Source: Pseudomonas sp. CFBP13508
Lineage (GTDB): Bacteria > Pseudomonadota > Gammaproteobacteria > Pseudomonadales > Pseudomonadaceae
DNA length: 64,000 nt
NCBI RefSeq assembly: GCF_005233515.1
Contig: NZ_QFZZ01000001.1
Span: 153,320-217,319 of the forward strand
Direction of reading: 5' to 3'
The notes below the pieces were generated by a model. That model had not been told where the DNA came from, did not search any database, and worked only from the letters and a program-made list of their open reading frames with translations. A program made the position numbers and the translations under genes. The stretch's first letter is position 1. Every line of letters begins with the position of its first letter. Positions 25,968-33,597 of the stretch are shown here, piece after piece.

Positions 25968-28900
25968 GCGAGGGCCGCTTCAACCTTTCCGCTATCGCCG
26001 TGCGCCAACGTGCGATCACGGTGTTTCTGATTTTTCTCATCGCCGTGGCCGGCGTCCTGTCGTTCTTCAAATTGGGCCGGGCGGAAGATCCGCCGTTCAC
26101 GGTCAAGCAGCTGACGGTGATTACGGCGTGGCCAGGGGCGACCGCGCAGGAGATGCAGGATCAGGTCGCCGAACCCCTCGAAAAACGCTTGCAGGAACTG
26201 AAGTGGTACGACCGCTCGGAAACCTACACGCGTCCGGGACTGGCATTCACTATGGTCTCGTTGCTCGACAGCACACCGCCATCGCAGGTGCAGGAAGAGT
26301 TTTATCAGGCACGGAAAAAGCTCGACGACGAAGCAATCAAGCTGCCGGCGGGTGTCATCGGGCCGATGGTCAACGACGAGTTCTCCGACGTGACCTTCGC
26401 GCTGTTCGCCTTGAAAGCCAAGGGCGAGCCGCAGCGCTTGCTGGTACGCGATGCGGAGACGTTGCGCCAGCGCCTGTTGCACGTGCCGGGGGTGAAAAAG
26501 GTCAACATCATCGGCGAGCAGGCCGAGCGGATATTCGTTTCGTTTTCCCATGATCGGCTGGCGACGCTGGGCTTGTCGCCGCAGGACATCTTCGCCGCGC
26601 TGAACAATCAGAACGTATTGACGCCGGCCGGGTCGGTCGAAACCAAAGGGCCGGAGGTTTTTTTGCGCGTCGATGGCGCGTTCGACACGCTGCAGAAAAT
26701 TCGTGACACGCCTGTTGTCGCTCAAGGCCGAACACTCAAGCTGTCTGACGTGGCCAAGGTCGAGCGCGGCTACGAAGACCCGGCGACCTTTCTGGTGCGC
26801 AACAACGGCGAAGAAGCGTTATTGCTCGGCGTGATCATGCGCGAGGGCTGGAACGGTCTCGATCTGGGCAAGGCGCTGGATGCCGAGACAGTCAGGATCA
26901 ACGAAGAAATGCCCTTGGGCATGACCCTCTCCAAAGTCACCGATCAGGCAGTGAATATCGACTCGGCTGTGGGCGAGTTCATGGTCAAGTTCTTTGTCGC
27001 GCTGCTGGTGGTCATGCTGGTGTGCTTTCTCAGCATGGGCTGGCGCGTCGGCGTGGTCGTCGCAGCGGCGGTGCCGTTGACCCTGGCGATCGTGTTTGTG
27101 GTGATGGCGGCCACCGGCAAGAACTTTGACCGGATCACCTTGGGTTCGCTGATTCTGGCGCTCGGCTTGCTGGTCGATGACGCGATCATCGCCATTGAAA
27201 TGATGGTGGTGAAGATGGAGGAGGGTTACGACCGCATCAAGGCCTCCGCTTATGCCTGGAGCCACACGGCAGCGCCAATGCTGGCCGGTACGCTGGTCAC
27301 GGCGATTGGCTTTCTGCCCAACGGATTCGCGCAATCAACGGCGGGCGAGTACACCAGCAACATGTTCTGGATTGTCGGCATCGCGCTCATTGCTTCGTGG
27401 GTCGTCGCCGTGGCTTTCACGCCGTACTTGGGCGTGAAGCTGTTGCCGGACATCAAGAAAGTCGAAGGCGGGCACGCGGCAATTTACGACACGCCGCGCT
27501 ACAACCGCTTCCGGCGCATTTTGACGTGGGTGATAACGCGCAAATGGCTGGTGGCGGGCATGGTGATTGCGTTGTTTGCCGTTGCGATTCCGGGCATGGG
27601 GCTGGTGAAGAAGCAGTTCTTTCCGACCTCTGACCGCCCTGAAGTGATGATCGAAGTGCAGATGCCCTACGGCACGTCCATCGAGCAGACCAGCGCCGCG
27701 GCGGCCAAAGTCGAAGCCTGGCTGCACAAGCAGGAAGAGGCAAAAATCGTCACCGCCTATATCGGTCAGGGTGCACCACGGTTTTTCCTGGCAATGGCGC
27801 CGGAGTTGCCGGATCCATCGTTCGCCAAAATCGTCGTGCTGACCGACAACCAGGACGCCCGTGAAACTCTGAAGTTGCGTTTGCGCGAAGCGGTCGCCGA
27901 AGGGCTTGCTCCAGAGGCGCGGGTTCGGGCGACGCAGATCGTATTCGGCCCGTACTCGCCATTCCCGGTGGCCTACCGGGTGATGGGGCCTGATCCGGCG
28001 AAGCTGCGCGACATCGCCGAGCAGGTCAGGGCGGTGATGCAGGACAGCCCGATGATGAGAACCGTCAACACTGACTGGGGGCCGCTGACGCCGACCTTGC
28101 ATTTCAACCTGGATCAGGACCGCTTGCAGGCGGTGGGGCTAACTTCCAGCGCAGTCGCCCAGCAGTTGCAGTTTCTGCTCAGCGGCGTGCCGATCACGGC
28201 GGTGCGCGAAGACATCCGTTCCGTGCAGGTCGTTGGCCGTGCGGCGGGCAATATCCGCCTGGACCCGGCACAGATCGAAGGCTTCACCCTGGTCGGTGCG
28301 GCGGGGCAGCGCATCCCGCTGTCGCAGATCGGCCAGGTCGAAGTGCGCATGGAAGACCCGATCCTGCGCCGCCGCGATCGCACGCCGACCATCACCGTCC
28401 GTGGCGACATCGCCGAAGGTTTGCAGCCACCGGACGTTTCCGGCGCGATCATCCAGCAGTTGCAGCCGATCATCGAAAACCTGCCTTCCGGCTACCGGAT
28501 TGAACAGGCGGGCGCCATCGAAGAATCCGGCAAGGCCGGCAAAGCGATTCTGCCGTTGCTGCCGATCATGATCGCCATGACGCTGCTCATCATCATCGTC
28601 CAGGTACGCTCGATCTCAGCGATGATCATGGTATTCCTGACCTCGCCGTTAGGCCTGATCGGTGTGGTGCCGACGCTGCTGATCTTCAACCAGCCATTCG
28701 GTATCAATGCGCTGGTCGGGTTGATCGCGCTGTCGGGGATTCTGATGCGCAACACGCTGATTTTGATCGGGCAGATTCATCACAATGAGCAGGAAGGCCT
28801 AGCGCCGTTCCATGCCGTGGTCGAAGCGACGGTGCAACGGGCGCGGCCGGTGTTGTTGACCGCGCTGGCAGCGATTCTCGCGTTCATTCCGCTGACCCAC

Positions 28901-29053
28901 TCGGTGTTCTGGGGCACGCTCGCGTACACGCTGATCGGCGGCACGTTTGTTGGCACCATCATCACGCTGGTGTTTCTGCCGGCGATGTATGCGATCTGGT
29001 TCAGGATTCGGCCTGAAAACAGGGGGCAGGTTCAACCCTCGCGTTCGGTATAA
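25964..29053 (+). CDS. RND efflux pump, inner-membrane permease
   Basis: 1029 residues, the normal AcrB-family length. Twelve transmembrane helices in two repeats, with the long periplasmic porter loops between TM1-2 and TM7-8. The proton-relay aspartates are in TM4 (ALGLLVDDAIIAIEM). The early signature AEDPPFTVKQLTVITAWPGA and the ending IGGTFVGTIITLVFLPAMYAIWF are typical of the HAE1/CzcA-like branch often paired with a single-lipoyl adaptor. Proton-driven export of drugs or hydrophobic toxins is expected. It ends at a good terminator. Confidence 0.93.
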   Translation: MSEGRFNLSAIAVRQRAITVFLIFLIAVAGVLSFFKLGRAEDPPFTVKQLTVITAWPGATAQEMQDQVAEPLEKRLQELKWYDRSETYTRPGLAFTMVSLLDSTPPSQVQEEFYQARKKLDDEAIKLPAGVIGPMVNDEFSDVTFALFALKAKGEPQRLLVRDAETLRQRLLHVPGVKKVNIIGEQAERIFVSFSHDRLATLGLSPQDIFAALNNQNVLTPAGSVETKGPEVFLRVDGAFDTLQKIRDTPVVAQGRTLKLSDVAKVERGYEDPATFLVRNNGEEALLLGVIMREGWNGLDLGKALDAETVRINEEMPLGMTLSKVTDQAVNIDSAVGEFMVKFFVALLVVMLVCFLSMGWRVGVVVAAAVPLTLAIVFVVMAATGKNFDRITLGSLILALGLLVDDAIIAIEMMVVKMEEGYDRIKASAYAWSHTAAPMLAGTLVTAIGFLPNGFAQSTAGEYTSNMFWIVGIALIASWVVAVAFTPYLGVKLLPDIKKVEGGHAAIYDTPRYNRFRRILTWVITRKWLVAGMVIALFAVAIPGMGLVKKQFFPTSDRPEVMIEVQMPYGTSIEQTSAAAAKVEAWLHKQEEAKIVTAYIGQGAPRFFLAMAPELPDPSFAKIVVLTDNQDARETLKLRLREAVAEGLAPEARVRATQIVFGPYSPFPVAYRVMGPDPAKLRDIAEQVRAVMQDSPMMRTVNTDWGPLTPTLHFNLDQDRLQAVGLTSSAVAQQLQFLLSGVPITAVREDIRSVQVVGRAAGNIRLDPAQIEGFTLVGAAGQRIPLSQIGQVEVRMEDPILRRRDRTPTITVRGDIAEGLQPPDVSGAIIQQLQPIIENLPSGYRIEQAGAIEESGKAGKAILPLLPIMIAMTLLIIIVQVRSISAMIMVFLTSPLGLIGVVPTLLIFNQPFGINALVGLIALSGILMRNTLILIGQIHHNEQEGLAPFHAVVEATVQRARPVLLTALAAILAFIPLTHSVFWGTLAYTLIGGTFVGTIITLVFLPAMYAIWFRIRPENRGQVQPSRSV

Positions 29054-29064
29054 GGTCAAGTTTG

Positions 29065-29093
29065 AAAGAGGCCCGTCAATGACGGGCCTTTTG
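29065..29093 (+). terminator. Rho-independent terminator after the RND operon
   Basis: GGCCCGTC, loop AAT, GACGGGCC, followed by TTTTG and preceded by an A-rich stretch, 17 bases past the stop. Confidence 0.9.
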
Positions 29094-29575
29094 CTATCCG
29101 CGACTAACTCTCTCTCTTGGCTATTGGAGATTTTCAAGTGTGCGGAGTTGACCCTCGTAATTAACCAGGTCCGCCGTTTATACAGGATGTCATTAATAAG
29201 CATCACAGTTGTTTGCGAATTTTGCGGATCAGATTTTCCCATCATTGAAAGAATGCGTTTTGCTGTGGCTAACTTGCTGAAATATAAGTGCGAAAATTCA
29301 TTTATATCTGTTTGAAATAATGCGCCTAATGTTTTGCGCGACTTTCTCTTAAGAAAAACAGTTTTCATTGGCAAACAAGCTGTTAGCTGGTCATTTATTT
29401 TTTAAATTGACGCAGCGTAGATGGCGGGGCTAGTTTTTTCTCCAACTTGCTGCGCTGCTTTGTGCGTTATTGCGTATCGTACGATTGAATCTTGTTTGAA
29501 CGCCATGGCGAATTTCATTTGCCTGGGTATTGGACTTTGTTCGCTCTAAACTTTTTAAAGGGAGAGTCAGTCGTC
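29094..29575. other. AT-richer leader region of the eight-gene cluster
   Basis: 482 bases with no supported gene; short open frames run through it without ribosome sites. Composition is clearly AT-richer than the flanks. A weak -35-like TTGACG lies at 29407 followed 18 bases later by TAGTTT. No recognisable operator or riboswitch fold was found by eye. As there is no regulator inside the cluster, this region should hold its control. Confidence 0.5.
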
Positions 29576-30889
29576 ATGGATTGTTTAAAGGAAACACGAG
29601 TCGGCAATGTGCTGTCGGGATGGAATCACTTGTCGGTAGTCGGGCCGATAAATGTGCAGAATACCGCCGGCGCGCGGGTTCAGCTGTCATCGGGCGAATG
29701 GCGCGATGATTATATTATGGGCTGGGGATCCTGCCTGTTGGGGCACGATAGTCCGGTCATCAAAAACTCTATTCTCAAGGCACTGGAGCGGGGCTTTCTT
29801 CAGCAGTATGAGACCGATGAACATCGTCTGTTGAGTGAGCGGTTCTGTGCGGTCGTTCCCTGCGCCGAAAAGTTGCGGCTGGTCAACTCCGGACTGGAAG
29901 CGACCATGTATGCGACGCGTATCGCCCGTGCCGTTACCGGTCGACGCATCATCATCAAGTTCGAAGGGCATTTTCATGGGCTGAATGATTCTTTGACCTG
30001 GAACGTGGATTCTTCACCGCGCTCTGGCGCGTTATTGGCGGGAAGAGAACTGGAGCGTTTATCGGGCACTGTGGGAATTCCTGACGAATTCGGAAACTTG
30101 ACGGTTTCGGTTTCATGGAATGATCTGGAAGCGCTGGAAAATGCTTTTGAAAAATACAAGGACGATGTGGCAGGGGTGATCCTGGAACCTGTTGCATTGA
30201 ATATCGGATGCATCAGGCCGGATGAAGGTTTTCTGCAAAATGTGCGTGCGCTGACCAGCCGTAAGGGTGCGCTGCTGATCTTCGACGAAGTGCTCACCGG
30301 TTTCCGCGCAAACATTGGTGGTGCGCAAAAGGACTTCGGTGTCGTACCCGACATCGCCGCCTTCGGCAAGGCGTTCGGCTGCGGCATGCCGATCGCGGGT
30401 ATTGCCGGTAAAGCCGAATACATGGACGTAATCGCACCACGCGGTCCTGTTCAGGTCAGCGGGACCAATACGGGGCGATACCTGTCCGTGTCCGCCGCGC
30501 TTGCCGCCATCGAGCATTTGCAGGATGGAGCGGTGCACCGGCACATCGCCGCGCTGGAATCGCGCTTGAAGGCCGGGCTTAGGGACGTTTTCGATAAACA
30601 CCACATACCCTGTCATATCGATGGGTACGGCGGTCGAATCGGCGTCCACATCGGAACCTCCGAACGTCCTCGAACCATGAGGGAGATAGAGCATTTCTAC
30701 CCGATCGACTTTGCCCAGAAGTTGTTCGCCCTGCTATCCCGTGAGTACAACTTGTATGGCTTTTTGATGCCCCTCAGTTATTGCCCAGAGCCTGTCACCC
30801 TGAGTGCATCGCATACGACTGAAATGTTGGCGGACGCCTGTGAGCGGCTGGATTCGGCACTCAAGAGGGTTCAGTACCATGCCAAATGA
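29576..30889 (+). CDS. Class III PLP aminotransferase (glutamate-1-semialdehyde aminomutase-like)
   Basis: 437 residues starting MDCLKETRVG; GGGAG lies 11 bases upstream. The fold-type I class III layout is visible: LRLVNSGLEATMYATRIARA (phosphate-binding turn), FEGHFHGLNDS, LLIFDEVLTGFR (Asp binding the pyridine nitrogen), and the PLP lysine in AAFGKAFGCGMPIAG. Closest in layout to HemL-like aminotransferases, but as the first gene of a biosynthetic operon it is more likely to act on a specialised keto or semialdehyde substrate than on heme precursors. Confidence 0.88.
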   Translation: MDCLKETRVGNVLSGWNHLSVVGPINVQNTAGARVQLSSGEWRDDYIMGWGSCLLGHDSPVIKNSILKALERGFLQQYETDEHRLLSERFCAVVPCAEKLRLVNSGLEATMYATRIARAVTGRRIIIKFEGHFHGLNDSLTWNVDSSPRSGALLAGRELERLSGTVGIPDEFGNLTVSVSWNDLEALENAFEKYKDDVAGVILEPVALNIGCIRPDEGFLQNVRALTSRKGALLIFDEVLTGFRANIGGAQKDFGVVPDIAAFGKAFGCGMPIAGIAGKAEYMDVIAPRGPVQVSGTNTGRYLSVSAALAAIEHLQDGAVHRHIAALESRLKAGLRDVFDKHHIPCHIDGYGGRIGVHIGTSERPRTMREIEHFYPIDFAQKLFALLSREYNLYGFLMPLSYCPEPVTLSASHTTEMLADACERLDSALKRVQYHAK

Positions 30890-31382
30890 ACCTGTTACGA
30901 AGATTCGCCTGCGGCGATTTGCAAAGGCTGACATGGAAGCTGTTCTGGGGTTGGTCGCCCAGATTGCCTCTGGCGAGGATCTTACCGAGTCTGCGGGTCA
31001 GCAATTTGCCAATGAACTTGCCAATCCTCAATTTGAGGGGGGGCGATTTGTCGCCACAGTAGACGGACGGGTGATCGGGACGATGGGCTGCGCCGCAGGT
31101 CCGATCCCCTCGAAGTATGTCCTGTGGGCAGACTGGTTGATTGTTGATAGCCAATACCGTCGATACGGGGTGGCTTCGTTGTTGTATGACGAAATTGAAA
31201 AGTATGCTCTGGCAAATGAAAAGACATGGTTATGTCTGGATATAGGAAATATTGACAAAGAGCGTGCAGCCTACCGTTTTCATTTACGCAATGGCTTTCA
31301 AATCGTCGGGCAGCTTCCCGATTACTGGGGAGAACTTGAACACCTGAACATCATGGCTAAATCTCTTATCTCAAAGGAATGA
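30879..31382 (+). CDS. GNAT-family N-acyltransferase
   Basis: 167 residues starting MPNEPVTKIR inside the end of the aminotransferase gene (11-base overlap), with GAGGG upstream of the ATG. The acetyl-CoA pyrophosphate loop is in WLIVDSQYRRYGVASLLYDE (RxxGxA). It probably acylates an amino group made by one of the two aminotransferases of the operon, or serves as self-protection. Substrate not readable. Confidence 0.85.
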   Translation: MPNEPVTKIRLRRFAKADMEAVLGLVAQIASGEDLTESAGQQFANELANPQFEGGRFVATVDGRVIGTMGCAAGPIPSKYVLWADWLIVDSQYRRYGVASLLYDEIEKYALANEKTWLCLDIGNIDKERAAYRFHLRNGFQIVGQLPDYWGELEHLNIMAKSLISKE

Positions 31383-31388
31383 ATAATC

Positions 31389-31871
31389 ATGGGCGTTTTA
31401 AGTGACATCACTGCACTGCAGGATGAGGCGGTTTATTGCCGCGAAAAAGGTTTGACTATCGGTCTTTGTCACGGCTGTTTCGACATTGTGCATCCTGGGC
31501 ACCTTTATCATTTGCAACGTGCCAGAACAATGGTGGATCGATTGTTCGTTTCAGTTACCGCCGACCCATATGTCAATAAAGGAGCGGACCGGCCGGTATT
31601 CCCCGATCAAAAACGCGCAGAGTTTCTTGCCTCTATTCGCTATTGCGATCATGTCATCGTAAATCACACACCCACTGCTGAATTGATGATCAAGACGCTA
31701 CGTCCCAACCTCTATTTCAAGGGTGCGGATTACAGTGACGGGTCAGACGTGAGACTTCAGGCGGAGCGCGCACTGGTTGAAAGCGCAGGGGGGCGAATGA
31801 TCTTGACGGACGACAAGATATTCGACTCGACGTCCAGAATCGCCCGGCTCGTCATGTCCACGCACAGATGA
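31389..31871 (+). CDS. Cytidylyl/adenylyltransferase-like nucleotidyltransferase
   Basis: 160 residues. The nucleotidyltransferase signature is LCHGCFDIVHPGHLYHL, with HPGH at 35-38 as the HxGH motif, and the second motif is SRIARL-like in FDSTSRIARLV (compare ISSTRIR). It is close in size to the RfaE/HldE adenylyltransferase domain and to glycerol-3-phosphate cytidylyltransferase. It likely activates a phosphorylated sugar or polyol of the pathway as an NDP derivative. It lies six bases after the GNAT gene. Confidence 0.87.
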   Translation: MGVLSDITALQDEAVYCREKGLTIGLCHGCFDIVHPGHLYHLQRARTMVDRLFVSVTADPYVNKGADRPVFPDQKRAEFLASIRYCDHVIVNHTPTAELMIKTLRPNLYFKGADYSDGSDVRLQAERALVESAGGRMILTDDKIFDSTSRIARLVMSTHR

Positions 31872-31884
31872 CAGGTAAGCAATC

Positions 31885-33597
31885 ATGTCGAAACTTTTGC
31901 TGATTGACCTCGACGGAACAATGATCGACACGCCGCATTTTCAAGCGTGGAGCAACGCCGCTCACAGACTTGCCGGCAAACAACTGACTCAGCGCGAATA
32001 CATTGACCACATTGCGGGGCGCCCTCGCATGGAAGGCGCTTCACGATTGCTGGCGCTGATCACCGATGACATCGGTGCTCAAAGGAGCGCCTCGCTCAGC
32101 GCAGACGAACTGGCGGAGTACAAACAAAGGGAATTTCTTCAGCTCTCTCAGGGCACTGAGCTGTTCGAGGATGCAAAGCGCTTGCTGGAACGCATTGCAC
32201 AAGCCGCACAGCCAGTGATGTTTTATACGGCGTCTCTGAATGCGCCGCAATTGTTCGAGGCGGCTATCGAGCGCTCCAGTCTGCGGCAAGAATCAAGGTT
32301 ATCGATTACCCGACAGGCGCCCGGTCAGAGCCGCGAAGCGCTGATTCAACAACTGGTCGGAAGCCGCGATCCGCAGGATGTCGAGCTGATTGACGACAGT
32401 CCCTATGCAACGGATCTGGCCTGTGGCCTGGGGCTCCACGCCTGGCAGATCCGCCGGCATGCTCTTGAGCCCAAGGCTGCTCATCCACAGGCATCAATAC
32501 TGTCATCGCTTGATGAATACCCCCTGGCAAACCCATCCCAAGGAAGGACCATGAATAATCAATCCGCTGTTCTCGTTACAGGCGGTGCGGGCTACATTGG
32601 CTCGCGTCTGGTACCAAAACTGCTGGCTGCCGGTTACCGGGTCCGGGTACTGGATGCGCTTTATTTCGGCAACGGCCTGGAGGGCGTGATGAACCATCCG
32701 GCACTGGAATTCATAAAGGGCGATATTCGCGATCCGCTGCTCGTCGAGCAGTCGCTTCGGGGGATGCACACCGTTGTCCATCTTGCCGCAGTGGCCAATG
32801 ATCCCAGTTTCAATTCGGCACCCGAACTCGGCCAGTCCATCAATATCGATTGTCTGCCGCATCTCATGAGCAGTGCAAAGCGCCTTGGCTGCCGGCGCTT
32901 TATCTATGCATCCTCAGCCAGTGTCTACGGCGTCAATACAGAACCATTTGTCGATGAGCGCCAACCCTGCGTGCCCATCACCGACTACAACCGCTTCAAG
33001 GCTGACGGCGAAAAAATACTGTTCGGGCTCACTGATGCATCCTTTGAAACCGTCGCGGTTCGAGCCGCTACCGTGTGCGGCTGGTCGCCTCGCCAGCGCC
33101 TGGATCTGACCGTCAATATCCTTACCGCCAGTGCGCTGGCGCGCGGTGAAATTACCGTGTTCGGCGGCAGTCAATACCGCCCCAATGTGCATATCGGCGA
33201 TCTGACCCGGCTGTATACGATGCTCGTGGAGCGCGAATCGCTGGACGAAGTCTGCGGAACCGCAATCAACGTCGGCTACGAAAACCACACGGTGACCGAG
33301 ATAGCCGATCAGGTGAAACAGGTTGTCGATCGCTACTTCCTCGTCAACGTGCCGATCACCACTACCCGCAGCGATGATGTTCGGTCTTACCGTCTGGATT
33401 CGCGACGGGTGCAGGAGACACTGGGTTTCGAGTTCATCTATTCGATCAGGGATGCCATCGTGGAAATCTGCGAGCAATGGCAATCCGGGAACTTCAACGA
33501 CAGTGACGATGTGTTATCCGACACCCGCTATCACAATGTGCGCAACATGCTGCACAAAGACTGGTCGTTCCAGCCGTCGGGGGACACGTCGTGCTGA
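31885..33597 (+). CDS. Fusion: beta-phosphoglucomutase-like HAD + NAD-dependent sugar epimerase
   Basis: 570 residues in one frame. Residues 1-205 are a HAD phosphatase/mutase: LLIDLDGTMIDTPHFQAW with Asp8 and Asp10, a helical cap with IAGRPRMEG, YTAS as motif II and ELIDDSPYATD as motif IV. The DLDG...H.QAW and cap pattern resembles beta-phosphoglucomutase. Residues 223-570 are an extended SDR: VTGGAGYIGSRL, ASSASVYG and the YNRFK catalytic pair. Met223 has its own ribosome-site-like AGGAAGG upstream, so a free epimerase may also be made. This matters because the next gene is a GH65 phosphorylase, whose beta-glucose-1-phosphate product is the substrate of beta-phosphoglucomutase. Confidence 0.88.
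   Translation: MSKLLLIDLDGTMIDTPHFQAWSNAAHRLAGKQLTQREYIDHIAGRPRMEGASRLLALITDDIGAQRSASLSADELAEYKQREFLQLSQGTELFEDAKRLLERIAQAAQPVMFYTASLNAPQLFEAAIERSSLRQESRLSITRQAPGQSREALIQQLVGSRDPQDVELIDDSPYATDLACGLGLHAWQIRRHALEPKAAHPQASILSSLDEYPLANPSQGRTMNNQSAVLVTGGAGYIGSRLVPKLLAAGYRVRVLDALYFGNGLEGVMNHPALEFIKGDIRDPLLVEQSLRGMHTVVHLAAVANDPSFNSAPELGQSINIDCLPHLMSSAKRLGCRRFIYASSASVYGVNTEPFVDERQPCVPITDYNRFKADGEKILFGLTDASFETVAVRAATVCGWSPRQRLDLTVNILTASALARGEITVFGGSQYRPNVHIGDLTRLYTMLVERESLDEVCGTAINVGYENHTVTEIADQVKQVVDRYFLVNVPITTTRSDDVRSYRLDSRRVQETLGFEFIYSIRDAIVEICEQWQSGNFNDSDDVLSDTRYHNVRNMLHKDWSFQPSGDTSC
32541..32553 (+). promoter_or_regulatory. Internal ribosome site and start inside the HAD-epimerase frame
   Basis: AGGAAGG (32541-32547) precedes ATG at 32551, exactly where the epimerase domain begins (MNNQSAVLVTGGAG). 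It suggests that two genes in the same frame have merged, or that a shorter epimerase is produced in addition. Confidence 0.6.

Noticed and set aside
29492..29575. Upstream extension of the class III aminotransferase to 29492
   Set aside because: The added residues contain no family sequence and lie in the AT-rich leader; the ATG at 29576 has a GGGAG upstream and fits the family N-terminus.
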